NCBI RefSeq assembly: GCF_034670005.1
Contig: NZ_JAXMOH010000004.1
Span: forward strand, 181,333-245,332
Direction: 5' to 3'
From: Thalassobius sp034670005
Lineage (GTDB): Bacteria > Pseudomonadota > Alphaproteobacteria > Rhodobacterales > Rhodobacteraceae
DNA length: 64,000 nucleotides
Part shown: in pieces, positions 18,733 to 27,469 of the stretch
Layout of the letters: the number at the start of each line of letters is the position of its first letter
Numbering within the stretch: the first letter of the stretch is position 1
Translations under genes and position numbers: made by a program
Notes under the pieces: model-generated
What the model saw: the letters and a program-made list of their open reading frames with translations, nothing else
The model's database searches: none
Told to the model about the DNA's origin: nothing

Positions 18733-20025
18733 CTAGATCAGTTTACCATCCGCACCAAGAATGGTCTTGCCGCCGAGATAGGGATGCAGCGCTTGTGGCA
18801 GGGCGACCGACCCGTCTTCTTGCTGGCCGTTTTCCAGTACCGCGATCAGCGCCCGTCCCACTGCCAGCCCCGATCCGTTCAGCGTGTGCACGAATTCCGG
18901 CTTGCCGCCGGATTCGGGTTTGAACCGCGCATTCATCCGGCGGGCCTGAAAATCGCCGCAGACCGAGACCGAGCTGATTTCGCGGTACATGTTCTGCCCC
19001 GGCAGCCAGACCTCGATATCGTGGGTTTTCTGGGCGCCGAAGCCCATATCGCCGGTGCACAGCACTACAGTACGATAGGGCAGACCCAGCTTTTCCAGGA
19101 TGCCCTCGGCGCAGCGGGTCATGCGGTCGTGCTCTTCCAGCGATTTTTCCGGATGGGTAATCGACACCATTTCGACCTTCTCGAACTGGTGCTGACGCAG
19201 CATCCCCGCGGTATCGCGGCCAGCGCTGCCCGCTTCCGAACGGAAACACTGGGTATGTGCCACATAGCGGCGCGGCAGGTAACTTTCTTCTACCGTCTCG
19301 CCGTTGACGATATTGGTCAGGGGCACCTCGGCGGTGGGCACCAACCACCAGCCATTGGTGGTCTGATAACTGTCTTCGCCGAATTTGGGCAATTGTCCGG
19401 TGCCCAGCATCATATCTTCACGCACCAGAACCGGGGTCCAAGTTTCAGTTAACCCATTTTCATCGACATGGGTGTTCAGCATGAACTGGGCCAGAGCACG
19501 GTGAATACGCGCGACCGCGCCCGACAGGACCACGAAACGCGATCCAGAAAGTTTGGCCGCGGTTTCGAAATCCATTCCGGGTTTGACACCTGCCAGATCG
19601 AAATGTTCAACCGGCTGGAAGGTGAACTCGCGTGGCGTGCCCCAGTGCCGGATTTCGACATTGTCATTTTCATCGGCGCCCTCGGGGACATCTTCCAAAG
19701 GCGCATTGGGAAGGGTCATCAGCAGATCGTTGAGTTGCTGATCCAGTTCTTTTGCCTCGGCCTGCATGGCGGCGACTTCCGATTTCTTATCGCCGACCAG
19801 CGCGCGCAGACGTTCGAATTCGGTCTCATCGCCCTTGGCCTTGGCGGCGCCAACTTCCTTTGCGGCCTTCTTTTGATCCGATTGGGCCGTTTCAGCGGCT
19901 TGGATCTTGGCCCGGCGCGCTTCATCCAACGCGAGGATTTCCGATGACATCGGCGCGGCGTTGCGGCGGGCCAGGGCGGCGTCGAAAGCGCCCGGATTTT
20001 CGCGGATGGCGCGGATATCATGCAT
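18733..20025 (-). CDS. serS: Seryl-tRNA synthetase
   Basis: 430 residues, the normal length. The N-terminal helical arm (coiled coil, about residues 30-100, with AEAKELDQQLND) is followed by the class II catalytic core: motif 2 (FRSEAGSAGRDTAGMLRQHQFEKVEM) and motif 3 (LNGSGLAVGRALIAVLENG). It charges tRNA-Ser, and also tRNA-Sec where present. The upstream leader contains a stem-loop listed separately. Confidence 0.97.
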   Translation of the reverse strand: MHDIRAIRENPGAFDAALARRNAAPMSSEILALDEARRAKIQAAETAQSDQKKAAKEVGAAKAKGDETEFERLRALVGDKKSEVAAMQAEAKELDQQLNDLLMTLPNAPLEDVPEGADENDNVEIRHWGTPREFTFQPVEHFDLAGVKPGMDFETAAKLSGSRFVVLSGAVARIHRALAQFMLNTHVDENGLTETWTPVLVREDMMLGTGQLPKFGEDSYQTTNGWWLVPTAEVPLTNIVNGETVEESYLPRRYVAHTQCFRSEAGSAGRDTAGMLRQHQFEKVEMVSITHPEKSLEEHDRMTRCAEGILEKLGLPYRTVVLCTGDMGFGAQKTHDIEVWLPGQNMYREISSVSVCGDFQARRMNARFKPESGGKPEFVHTLNGSGLAVGRALIAVLENGQQEDGSVALPQALHPYLGGKTILGADGKLI

Positions 20026-20465
20026 GGCTTTGGTCCTTACACAGAGGAATCGGGATTGCAGAGCGGTTATTGCTCATTTTCTGTCGGTTGGAAACCGATC
20101 TCCTGCGGGTATGGGCGTCAAGCGGGTTTTCGGCTCCTGCCCTGCTTGTTCGCCGAAGAAGGTGGGGGACGTGGCCCTGAGGCCGGGAGCCTTCTAATGG
20201 AAAACGGGGCCGGAGGGAGGGCCGGCCCCAAGGGGCGCATGACCGCCTGGGAGGAGCGATGCACACCCTGATCTGATCGCTGTAGGTCGATATTGCACGC
20301 ATTTTTACTATGAAAAAATGGCGGAATTCCTGACCTGACAGCCGGAATTCCGCAGCTCAACCGATCTCGTCATACCGAGGCATCTTGCAAAACCGCCACT
20401 CGGCTCATAGGTTCCGGGCAAATTCGCGGGGCAATTCCTGCGTTGCACAGACAAGGACACTCAAG
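20026..20465. other. Divergent promoter region between serS and yajC
   Basis: 440 bases without a convincing gene. It contains a GC-rich hairpin that could terminate minus-strand transcription (20201-20229), an imperfectly spaced inverted repeat GCGGAATTCC/GGAATTCCGC (20321-20330 and 20344-20353), and the promoters of both flanking genes. Short ORFs on either strand show no features of real proteins. Confidence 0.6.
20201..20229 (-). terminator. Possible attenuator hairpin in the serS leader
   Basis: A perfect 8-bp stem GGGGCCGG/CCGGCCCC with an 8-nt loop. Read on the minus strand it is followed by GTTTTCC, like an intrinsic terminator, about 180 nt before the serS start codon and in the same direction. 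Confidence 0.45.
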
Positions 20466-20750
20466 ATGGAAGCCTTCGGCCAGTTTGTACCCCTTTTGCT
20501 GATCTTCGTGATCATGTATTTTTTACTGATCCGTCCGCAGCAAAAGAAGATGAAAGACCATCAGGCTATGGTGGGTGCGCTGCGCCGGGGCGATCAGATC
20601 GTGACCCAGGGCGGGCTGATCGGCAAGGTTTCCAAGGTCAAAGATGAGAACGAGGTAGAGGTCGAGTTGGCCGAAGGTGTCAAGGTGCGTGTGGTCAAAT
20701 CGACCATCTCTCAGGTCGTGAACAAGACCGAACCGGCCGCCGAATCCTGA
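20466..20750 (+). CDS. yajC: Sec translocase accessory subunit YajC
   Basis: 94 residues from the ATG at 20466. One N-terminal transmembrane helix (FVPLLLIFVIMYFLLIRPQQKK) ends in the family's typical IRPQQKK, followed by a small cytoplasmic beta domain (GDQIVTQGGLIGKVSKV). It associates with SecDF to assist protein export. It is the first gene of the yajC-secD-secF block. Confidence 0.95.
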   Translation: MEAFGQFVPLLLIFVIMYFLLIRPQQKKMKDHQAMVGALRRGDQIVTQGGLIGKVSKVKDENEVEVELAEGVKVRVVKSTISQVVNKTEPAAES

Positions 20751-20791
20751 TTTTACTGCCTTTCGGGGCCAGATGAGCGAAAGCTGCACTT

Positions 20792-22456
20792 ATGCTACAG
20801 ATTGATCTGTGGAAGCGGGTGGTAATCTGGGGGCTTTGCGCCCTTGGGCTGCTCTTGGCGCTTCCCAATGCCTTTTACACCCGCGTCGAAACCAGCAACG
20901 ATGCCGTCGCGGCAATGGAAACCGGTGCTTCGGGTGCCGGGTTGGAAGAACAGGCGGCCCTTTGGCCGTCTTTCCTGCCTTCGGGGCTGGTCAATCTGGG
21001 GCTCGATCTGCGCGGCGGCGCGCATCTGTTGGCCGAGGTTCAGGTCGAGGATGTCTACGAAGCCCGTTTGCAGGGCATGTGGCCCGAAGTGCGCGATCTG
21101 TTGCGCGAAGAACGTGACGACATCGGTACGATCCGGTTGCAGAAATCCAAAGGGCCGATGCTGCGGGTGCGGTTGAACCAAAAACCGGAAATGGCCGAAC
21201 GTGCCGCTGAACTGGTGCGTGGCCTGGCCCGCCCGGTGGTCAGCCTGACCGGGGCAGGGGCCAGCGATATCGAGGTCGCGGTGGACGGCGCCGACATCGT
21301 GATCACGCTGAGCGAGGCAGAGCGCCTTGCGACCGACGAGCGGACCGTCAAGCAGTCGCTGGAAATCATCCGCCGCCGGATCGACGAAGTCGGTACCCGC
21401 GAACCCACCATTCAGCGTCAGGGTTCCGACCGGATCCTGATCCAGGTGCCTGGTGTCGGATCGGCCAGTGAACTGAAGGATATCATCGGCACCACCGCGC
21501 AACTGACGTTCCAACCGGTGGTCACGCGCACCAACAATGCCGACATGCCTCCGGGGGCTGGCAACGAATTGCTGCCATCGCTGAATGATGAAGGCGTCTA
21601 TTATGTTTTGGAACAGGTTCCGGTCGTCACCGGTGAGGAACTGGTCGATGCGCAGCCGTCTTTTGATCAGAACGGTGGGCCGGCGGTTTCTTTCCGCTTC
21701 AACACCTCAGGCGCCCGGAAATTCGGCGATTACACCGCCGAAAACATTGGCAATCCCTTTGCCATCGTATTGGATGACGAGGTCATCAGTGCGCCGGTCA
21801 TTCAGGCCCATATCGGGGGCGGTTCGGGTATCATCACCGGCAGCTTTTCGGTCGAGGAAAGCACCAATCTGGCCGTTCTGTTACGCGCGGGCGCATTGCC
21901 CGCAGGGCTGAATTTTCTGGAAGAGCGCACCATTGGTCCGGAACTGGGTGCCGACAGTATCGAAGCGGGCAAGATCGCCTGCATCGTGGCATTTGCCGGC
22001 GTTTTGGTTTTCATGATGCTGAGTTATGGGTTGTTCGGCGTCTTTGCCAATATTGCCCTTTTGGTCAATGTCGGTTTGATCTTTGGCGCGTTGTCGATGA
22101 TCGGCGGGACGCTGACGCTGCCGGGGATTGCCGGTATCGTTCTGACCATCGGCATGGCTGTCGATGCCAACGTGCTGGTCTTTGAACGCATCCGGGAAGA
22201 GCTGCGCACGGCCAAGGGACCGGCCCGCGCTATCGAGCTGGGTTATGACCGGGCCCTATCGGCCATTATCGACGCCAATATCACAACGTTCATCATCTCG
22301 GTGATCCTGTTTACGCTGGGCTCGGGCCCGGTGCGGGGCTTCGCCATCACTCTGGGGTTGGGTATCCTCACCTCGGTCTTCACCGCGATCTTCGTGACGC
22401 GGTTGCTGATCGTGATGTGGTTCGAACGCCGCCGTCCCAAAACGATTGAGGTCTGA
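20792..22456 (+). CDS. secD: Protein translocase subunit SecD
   Basis: 554 residues. An N-terminal helix is followed by the periplasmic P1 domain with the conserved LGLDLRGGAHLL (about residues 70-82), and by transmembrane segments carrying the SecD motif of the RND-like superfamily (GMAVDANVLVFERIREELR near 450). With SecF it uses the proton gradient to pull exported proteins across the inner membrane. It lies 41 nt after yajC and 1 nt before secF. Confidence 0.96.
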   Translation: MLQIDLWKRVVIWGLCALGLLLALPNAFYTRVETSNDAVAAMETGASGAGLEEQAALWPSFLPSGLVNLGLDLRGGAHLLAEVQVEDVYEARLQGMWPEVRDLLREERDDIGTIRLQKSKGPMLRVRLNQKPEMAERAAELVRGLARPVVSLTGAGASDIEVAVDGADIVITLSEAERLATDERTVKQSLEIIRRRIDEVGTREPTIQRQGSDRILIQVPGVGSASELKDIIGTTAQLTFQPVVTRTNNADMPPGAGNELLPSLNDEGVYYVLEQVPVVTGEELVDAQPSFDQNGGPAVSFRFNTSGARKFGDYTAENIGNPFAIVLDDEVISAPVIQAHIGGGSGIITGSFSVEESTNLAVLLRAGALPAGLNFLEERTIGPELGADSIEAGKIACIVAFAGVLVFMMLSYGLFGVFANIALLVNVGLIFGALSMIGGTLTLPGIAGIVLTIGMAVDANVLVFERIREELRTAKGPARAIELGYDRALSAIIDANITTFIISVILFTLGSGPVRGFAITLGLGILTSVFTAIFVTRLLIVMWFERRRPKTIEV

Positions 22457-22457
22457 C

Positions 22458-23426
22458 ATGCGCCTGAGATTTTTCCGCGAAGTCCCGAATTTCGATTTCT
22501 TCCGTTTGCAATGGGCGACACTTGGGTTTTCCGGCGCCTTGGTGGTGCTGTCATTGGTGGCATGGGCACTGATCGGTCTGAATTTCGGTATCGATTTCCG
22601 GGGCGGGACCACGATCCGGACCCAGTCCGAAAGCGCGGTGGATGTGGGAACCTATCGTCAGGCGATGACACCGCTGGAATTGGGGGACGTGACGATCACC
22701 GAAGTGTTCGACCCTACCTTCGCTGAAAATCAGCATGTGGCGATGATCCGCATTCAAGCCCAGGACGGGCAGGAAAGCGTTACTCAGGATACTATCGACC
22801 GGATCGAGACGGCGCTTCGGGCGGTGGATGACACGATCAGCTTCCCGTTGGTCGAATCGGTTGGGCCGAAAGTGTCGGGTGAATTGATCTGGACCGCTGT
22901 TCTGGCGGTTGGGGCGTCGCTGGCGGCGATCCTGTTCTATATCTGGCTTAGATTCGAATGGCAGTTTTCGGTCGGTGCCGTTGCGGCCTTGGCGCATGAC
23001 GTTATCGTCACCATCGGCATCTTTTCGGTGCTGCAAATTCGGTTCGATCTGGCCACCATCGCGGCGCTGCTGACAATTATCGGGTATTCGATCAACGATA
23101 CGGTGGTGATCTTCGACCGGTTGCGTGAGAACCTGATCAAGTTCAAGACAACGCCGCTGCGCGACCTGATGAACCTGACCGCCAACGAAACCCTGAGCCG
23201 AACCTTGATGACGAGCGGCACGACGCTGCTGGCGTTGATCGCCATGCTGATCCTTGGCGGCGACGTGATCCGTGGGTTCATTTTCGCCATCACTTGGGGC
23301 GTGGTTGTGGGCACCTATTCCTCTATTTACGTGGCAAAGAACATCGTTCTGATGCTGGGGGTGAAGCGCGACTGGTCTAAGCCGGATAACAATCAGGGCA
23401 ATCAGTTCGCAAACGTCGATGCCTGA
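22458..23426 (+). CDS. secF: Protein translocase subunit SecF
   Basis: 322 residues from the ATG at 22458, one nucleotide after the secD stop. It has the N-terminal helix, the periplasmic motif FGIDFRGGT (about residues 40-48) and the C-terminal transmembrane block with GYSINDTVVIFDRLRENL, the SecF counterpart of the SecD motif. It is the partner of SecD. Its end overlaps the next gene by 8 nt. Confidence 0.96.
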   Translation: MRLRFFREVPNFDFFRLQWATLGFSGALVVLSLVAWALIGLNFGIDFRGGTTIRTQSESAVDVGTYRQAMTPLELGDVTITEVFDPTFAENQHVAMIRIQAQDGQESVTQDTIDRIETALRAVDDTISFPLVESVGPKVSGELIWTAVLAVGASLAAILFYIWLRFEWQFSVGAVAALAHDVIVTIGIFSVLQIRFDLATIAALLTIIGYSINDTVVIFDRLRENLIKFKTTPLRDLMNLTANETLSRTLMTSGTTLLALIAMLILGGDVIRGFIFAITWGVVVGTYSSIYVAKNIVLMLGVKRDWSKPDNNQGNQFANVDA

Positions 23427-24171
23427 CGGTCTGACCGACCTGCTGGCCTATGATGGGCTGGTTTGGTTGATCGCGACCGTCTTTATTGCAGGGGCGGTGC
23501 GGGGGTTTTCGGGCTTCGGTACGGCGCTTGTCTATCTGCCGGTCGCTGGCATGTTCATGCCGCCGGTCTGGGCGCTGACCACGCTGGTGGTGATGGATGT
23601 GTTCGGCCCCATTCCGAACCTGCCGCGCGCGCGGCGTGATGGGCGGTTGGCCGATGTCGGGCGGATGTGGCTGGGGACGATTGTGGCACTGCCGATCGGG
23701 CTGCTGGTGCTGTATTCTGTCGATCCCGGAATTTTCCGATATGCGGTCTGCGGCATCGCCTTGCTGGTGCCGCTGCTATTGGCTTCGGGGCTGCGGCTGC
23801 GTGGGCAGATTACCCCAGCACTGCAAATCAGCACGGGCGGCATAGCGGGATTTCTGGGCGGGGTGGCCGGGATGCCGGGGCCTCCGGTAATCCTGATGCA
23901 TATGGCATCGACCGAACCGGCACAGCTGATCCGCGCCAACATCATGATGTATCTGTTTGCCTTTGACGCCACGCTGTTGAGCCTTTTGGGGATACAAGGC
24001 AAGCTGGAGCTGCTGCCGATCCTGATCGGTCTGGCGCTGGCGGTGCCGAATCTGCTGGGCAATCTGGCCGGGGGCGCTATGTTTCGGCCCGAACGCCAGC
24101 GGCTTTACCGGCTAGTAGGATATGGCATCACCATGGCGGCGGCGCTGAGTGGGCTGCCGATCTGGGAGTGA
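23419..24171 (+). CDS. TauE/SafE family anion permease
   Basis: 250 residues, almost entirely hydrophobic, with about eight predicted helices and two internally related halves, including GAVRGFSGFGTALVYLP and GFLGGVAGMPGPPVILMHMAS, which are family hallmarks. Members export sulfite, sulfoacetate or related organosulfur anions. The start overlaps secF by 8 nt, so it may be co-transcribed by read-through. The substrate cannot be inferred. Confidence 0.85.
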   Translation: MPDGLTDLLAYDGLVWLIATVFIAGAVRGFSGFGTALVYLPVAGMFMPPVWALTTLVVMDVFGPIPNLPRARRDGRLADVGRMWLGTIVALPIGLLVLYSVDPGIFRYAVCGIALLVPLLLASGLRLRGQITPALQISTGGIAGFLGGVAGMPGPPVILMHMASTEPAQLIRANIMMYLFAFDATLLSLLGIQGKLELLPILIGLALAVPNLLGNLAGGAMFRPERQRLYRLVGYGITMAAALSGLPIWE

Positions 24172-24181
24172 GGAGCGCGTT

Positions 24182-24535
24182 ATGCAATTGACCGAGGTAA
24201 CATTTAGAGACGCCGTGCCAGTTGATGGCTATGGCCCGGGATTTTTTCGCGTCGGTGGTCAGGTCTTGTACGGGGCGGTGATCGTAACGACCGAGCGGGC
24301 CGCGGTCTGGGCCGGACTGGAAGATGCTGAGGCTCTGCTGCGCCTGGCCGATGAAATTGATGTGCTTTTCGTGGGCATGGGGAGCGAGATCGCTTATTTG
24401 CCCTCTGATCTGCGTCAGCAATTAGAAGCGGCGGGGCTTGGTGTGGAGGTGATGAATTCGCCTTCGGCCTGCCGGACCTACAATGTTCTGGTGTCCGAGG
24501 GACGTCGCGTGGCATTGGCGGCGCTGCCGGTATGA
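24182..24535 (+). CDS. Mth938-like domain protein (DUF498/DUF598, NDUFAF3-like)
   Basis: 117 residues from the ATG at 24182 (ribosome site GTGAGGAG). Family signs are the short motif GYGPGFFRVGG, the strand DVLFVGMGSE, and a C-terminal stretch with ACRTYNVLVSEGRRVALAALPV. The fold is small alpha/beta. The mitochondrial relative NDUFAF3 is a complex I assembly factor. The bacterial role is not settled, though the gene is often near secDF or ccm genes in Rhodobacteraceae. It lies 10 nt after the TauE gene. Confidence 0.85.
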   Translation: MQLTEVTFRDAVPVDGYGPGFFRVGGQVLYGAVIVTTERAAVWAGLEDAEALLRLADEIDVLFVGMGSEIAYLPSDLRQQLEAAGLGVEVMNSPSACRTYNVLVSEGRRVALAALPV

Positions 24536-24650
24536 TGTGCAGGCAGAGCGGAGGTGCGCCTGCGGCGGGCGGTGCGAAGGGGTGCAGGGCGGAGTGCCAC
24601 ACCCAGCGCATCGCGCTTTTGTCGGGCACATCATTGGGATAGAAAGTGGC

Positions 24651-25268
24651 ATGGAATTGATTGTCTCTGGTCTCTCTGTTGCGCGGGGCGGCATCGCGGT
24701 TCTGGAAGGTCTGTCATTCTCGGTGTCCGAGGGCGAAGCGCTGGTGCTGCGCGGACCCAATGGCAGCGGCAAGACCACGCTGCTGCGTACCGTCGCCGGG
24801 TTACAGCCGCCGTTGAAAGGTCATATCGGGCTGGAACACGAAGCAATGGCCTATGCCGGGCATTCCGATGGAATCAAATCGGTGCTGACGGTGCAGGAGA
24901 ACCTGCAATTCTGGGCCGATGTATTCGAAACGGGATGCATTGTCCCCGCGTTACAGGCATTTGATCTGACGTCCTTGGCAAACCGGCCTGCGGGGGGATT
25001 GTCGGCAGGACAGAAACGACGGCTGGGACTGGCACGCATGGTTGTCTCTGGTAGGCCTGTCTGGGTGCTGGATGAACCCACAGTGTCGCTGGATGCCGCG
25101 TCGGTTGCGATGTTTGCCGAGGCGGTGCGGGCGCATCTGGCGGCGGGGGGGCTGGCGTTGCTGGCGACCCATATCGATCTGGGCCTGTCCGAGGCAAAGA
25201 TGTTGGACGTGACCCCATTCAAAGCCGTCCCGCCCGAGATCGACGATTTTGATGGAGCGTTCCTGTGA
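24651..25268 (+). CDS. ccmA: Heme exporter ATPase CcmA
   Basis: 205 residues from the ATG at 24651. It has Walker A (GPNGSGKTT, about residues 35-43), the CcmA-type signature LSAGQKRRLGLARM and Walker B (PVWVLDEPTVSLD). It powers the CcmABCD system, which frees holo-CcmE during system I cytochrome c maturation. That fits the two c-type cytochrome genes further right. Its stop overlaps the ccmB start by 4 nt. Confidence 0.95.
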   Translation: MELIVSGLSVARGGIAVLEGLSFSVSEGEALVLRGPNGSGKTTLLRTVAGLQPPLKGHIGLEHEAMAYAGHSDGIKSVLTVQENLQFWADVFETGCIVPALQAFDLTSLANRPAGGLSAGQKRRLGLARMVVSGRPVWVLDEPTVSLDAASVAMFAEAVRAHLAAGGLALLATHIDLGLSEAKMLDVTPFKAVPPEIDDFDGAFL

Positions 25269-25921
25269 TTGCGCTGCTGATCCGAGATTTGCGGCTGGCA
25301 GTGCGCGCGGGGGGCGGTTTTGGCCTCGGGCTGGCGTTTTTCCTGATCGTTGTCGTGCTTGTGCCTTTTGGTGTGGGGCCAGAAAGCGGGCTGTTGTCGA
25401 CCATTGCACCGGGCATCCTGTGGCTGGGGGCGTTGTTGGCCTGTTTGCTGTCACTGGACCGGATTCTGGCGCTGGATTGGGAAGACGGATCGCTGGATCT
25501 GCTGGCTACCGCGCCGGTACCGATGGAGGCGATTGTCAGCATCAAGGCGCTGGCCCATTGGATCACGACTGGGTTGCCCCTGGTTTTGGTGGCCCCTGTC
25601 CTGGGGCTGCTTCTGAACCTGCCGGGGGCGGGATATGGTCCCTTGGTTCTGTCATTGCTGATCGGCACTCCCGCTTTATCAGTGATCGGGACTTTCGGGG
25701 CGGCGCTGACAGTTGGGCTGAAACGTGGCGGCTTGCTGTTGAGCCTGCTGGTGTTACCACTCTATGTGCCGACGCTGATTTTCGGGGCGGAGATGGCGCG
25801 GCGGTCGATTGAGGGGATGGACGCCACCCCTCCCTTGCTGATGTTGGCAGGGATCACCTGCGGCACCATCGCGCTGTTGCCTTTTGCATCGGCTGCGGTA
25901 CTCAGGGTCAATCTGCGCTGA
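25265..25921 (+). CDS. ccmB: Heme exporter permease CcmB
   Basis: 218 residues from a GTG overlapping the ccmA stop (GTGA). Six hydrophobic helices, with the CcmB feature LALDWEDGSLDLLATAP after helix two. It is the membrane partner of CcmA and CcmC. Confidence 0.94.
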   Translation: MIALLIRDLRLAVRAGGGFGLGLAFFLIVVVLVPFGVGPESGLLSTIAPGILWLGALLACLLSLDRILALDWEDGSLDLLATAPVPMEAIVSIKALAHWITTGLPLVLVAPVLGLLLNLPGAGYGPLVLSLLIGTPALSVIGTFGAALTVGLKRGGLLLSLLVLPLYVPTLIFGAEMARRSIEGMDATPPLLMLAGITCGTIALLPFASAAVLRVNLR

Positions 25922-25967
25922 CGGGGATGTGATTTGCGCGCAGCGCAGGAGGAGATAGGAAGCGAAT

Positions 25968-26699
25968 ATGGGTTCGATCTGGGAATACGCCAATCCGAAG
26001 AAGTTCATCGCCACCACGGACAGGTTGCTGCCGTGGGTATCGGGGCTGGCGCTGCTGGCGCTGGTCGGCGGATTGGTCTGGGGGTTCTTCTTCACCCCCG
26101 ACGATTACAAGCAGGGATCGACGGTCAAGATCATCTACCTGCACGTGCCGAGCGCGCTGATGGCGATCAATGCGTGGATGATGATGCTGGTGGCTTCGCT
26201 GATCTGGATCGTGCGGCGGCATCACGTATCTGCGCTTGCCGCCCGCGCGGCCGCCCCGATCGGCGCGACGATGACCCTGATCGCGCTGATCACCGGGGCG
26301 ATCTGGGGCCAGCCGATGTGGGGCACATGGTGGGAATGGGATCCGCGGCTGACGTCATTCCTGATCCTGTTCCTGTTCTATCTGGGCTATATGGCGCTGT
26401 GGTCGGCAATCGAAAATGACGATACAGCGGCGGATTTGACCTCGATCTTGTGTCTGGTGGGTTCGGTTTTTGCGCTCTTGTCGCGTTATGCAGTGAATTT
26501 CTGGAATCAAGGCCTGCACCAAGGGGCGTCATTATCAATGGATAAAGAGGAAAACGTCGCTGACGTTTTTTATTATCCGCTTTTACTGAGCATAGCCGGG
26601 TTCATTCTGCTGTTTATTGCGCTGGTATTCCTGCGTACCCAGACCGAAATTCGTGCCCGCCGGATGCGGGCGCTGCTGGCCCGCGAAAGGATGAGCTGA
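25968..26699 (+). CDS. ccmC: Heme transporter/handling protein CcmC
   Basis: 243 residues, six helices. The tryptophan-rich periplasmic WWD motif (MWGTWWEWDPRLT, about residues 110-122) binds heme, with flanking His residues as ligands. CcmC loads heme onto CcmE. Its stop overlaps the ccmD start by one base. Confidence 0.96.
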   Translation: MGSIWEYANPKKFIATTDRLLPWVSGLALLALVGGLVWGFFFTPDDYKQGSTVKIIYLHVPSALMAINAWMMMLVASLIWIVRRHHVSALAARAAAPIGATMTLIALITGAIWGQPMWGTWWEWDPRLTSFLILFLFYLGYMALWSAIENDDTAADLTSILCLVGSVFALLSRYAVNFWNQGLHQGASLSMDKEENVADVFYYPLLLSIAGFILLFIALVFLRTQTEIRARRMRALLARERMS

Positions 26700-26854
26700 T
26701 GCCGGATCTTGGAAAATATGCCCAGGCGGTTCTGGCGTCCTATGCTGTGTCGATCGCTTTGATCATTGCGCTTCTGGTGGTCAGTATCCTGCGCGCCCGC
26801 AAGATGAAGGCGCAACTAAACGAGGTTGAAGGGCGGATCAAATCCAATGGCTAA
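26699..26854 (+). CDS. ccmD: Small heme exporter protein CcmD
   Basis: 51 residues (MPDLGKYAQAVLAS... RIKSNG). The gene starts at the ATG sharing its first base with the ccmC stop (TGATG). One transmembrane helix (VLASYAVSIALIIALLVVSI) is followed by a positively charged cytoplasmic tail (LRARKMKAQL), the normal CcmD pattern. It stabilises CcmABC and helps release holo-CcmE. Its last 8 nt overlap ccmG. Confidence 0.92.
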   Translation: MPDLGKYAQAVLASYAVSIALIIALLVVSILRARKMKAQLNEVEGRIKSNG

Positions 26855-27386
26855 GGTTAACCCGATGATGGTCGCCCCCCCGCTGATCTTTGCCGCGTTG
26901 GCGGTCATGTTCTGGATCGGCATGGGACGCGACAACCCCGATGAATTGCCCACTGCCCTGGCCGGGAAAGAGGCCCCGGCGGTTCAGATCGCACCACTGG
27001 GCGATCTGCCGGAGTTCGACGATGCCAGTTTGCGCGACGGCAAGGTGAAGCTGGTCAACTTCTGGGCGTCATGGTGCGCGCCGTGCCGGGTGGAACACCC
27101 CAATTTGGAAAAGCTCAAGGAGCAGGGGATCACCATCTACGGGGTGAATTACAAAGACAAGCCAGGCAATGCGCTTGGGTTTCTGGACGAACTGGGCAAT
27201 CCCTATGCCGCCATCGGGGCTGACAAAGAGGGGCGCATGGGGTTGAACTGGGGCGTTTATGGCGTGCCTGAAACCTATGTCATCGACGGCGCGGGCCGTA
27301 TCATCATGCGCCATGCCGGGCCGATCACGCAGCGGGCAATCGACGGGGGCTTGGGCGCGGCGATTGCAGAAGCGTCGAACGAATAA
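26847..27386 (+). CDS. ccmG: Thiol:disulfide oxidoreductase CcmG/DsbE
   Basis: 179 residues from the ATG at 26847; the frame also has an upstream ATG at 26826 inside ccmD. An N-terminal anchor helix (PMMVAPPLIFAALAVMFWIGM) is followed by a thioredoxin fold with WCAPCR (about residues 77-82) and the DsbE-specific VNYKDKPGNALGFL and GVYGVPETYVID. It reduces the apocytochrome CXXCH cysteines before heme attachment. ccmE, ccmF and ccmH are not in this window. Confidence 0.94.
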   Translation: MAKVNPMMVAPPLIFAALAVMFWIGMGRDNPDELPTALAGKEAPAVQIAPLGDLPEFDDASLRDGKVKLVNFWASWCAPCRVEHPNLEKLKEQGITIYGVNYKDKPGNALGFLDELGNPYAAIGADKEGRMGLNWGVYGVPETYVIDGAGRIIMRHAGPITQRAIDGGLGAAIAEASNE

Positions 27387-27469
27387 AGGTTGCGCCCGGA
27401 ATTTCCGCTCTACTGCCGTCGGTTATCCCCGATTGGTGTGATCAAATCTCGACGGTTTCCAGACAGGCT

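Noticed and set aside
20150..20300. Possible structured RNA (SRP or 6S type) in the serS-yajC gap
   Set aside because: GC-rich hairpins are present, but the SRP tetraloop region and 6S central bubble features are absent. Kept only as a possible attenuator.
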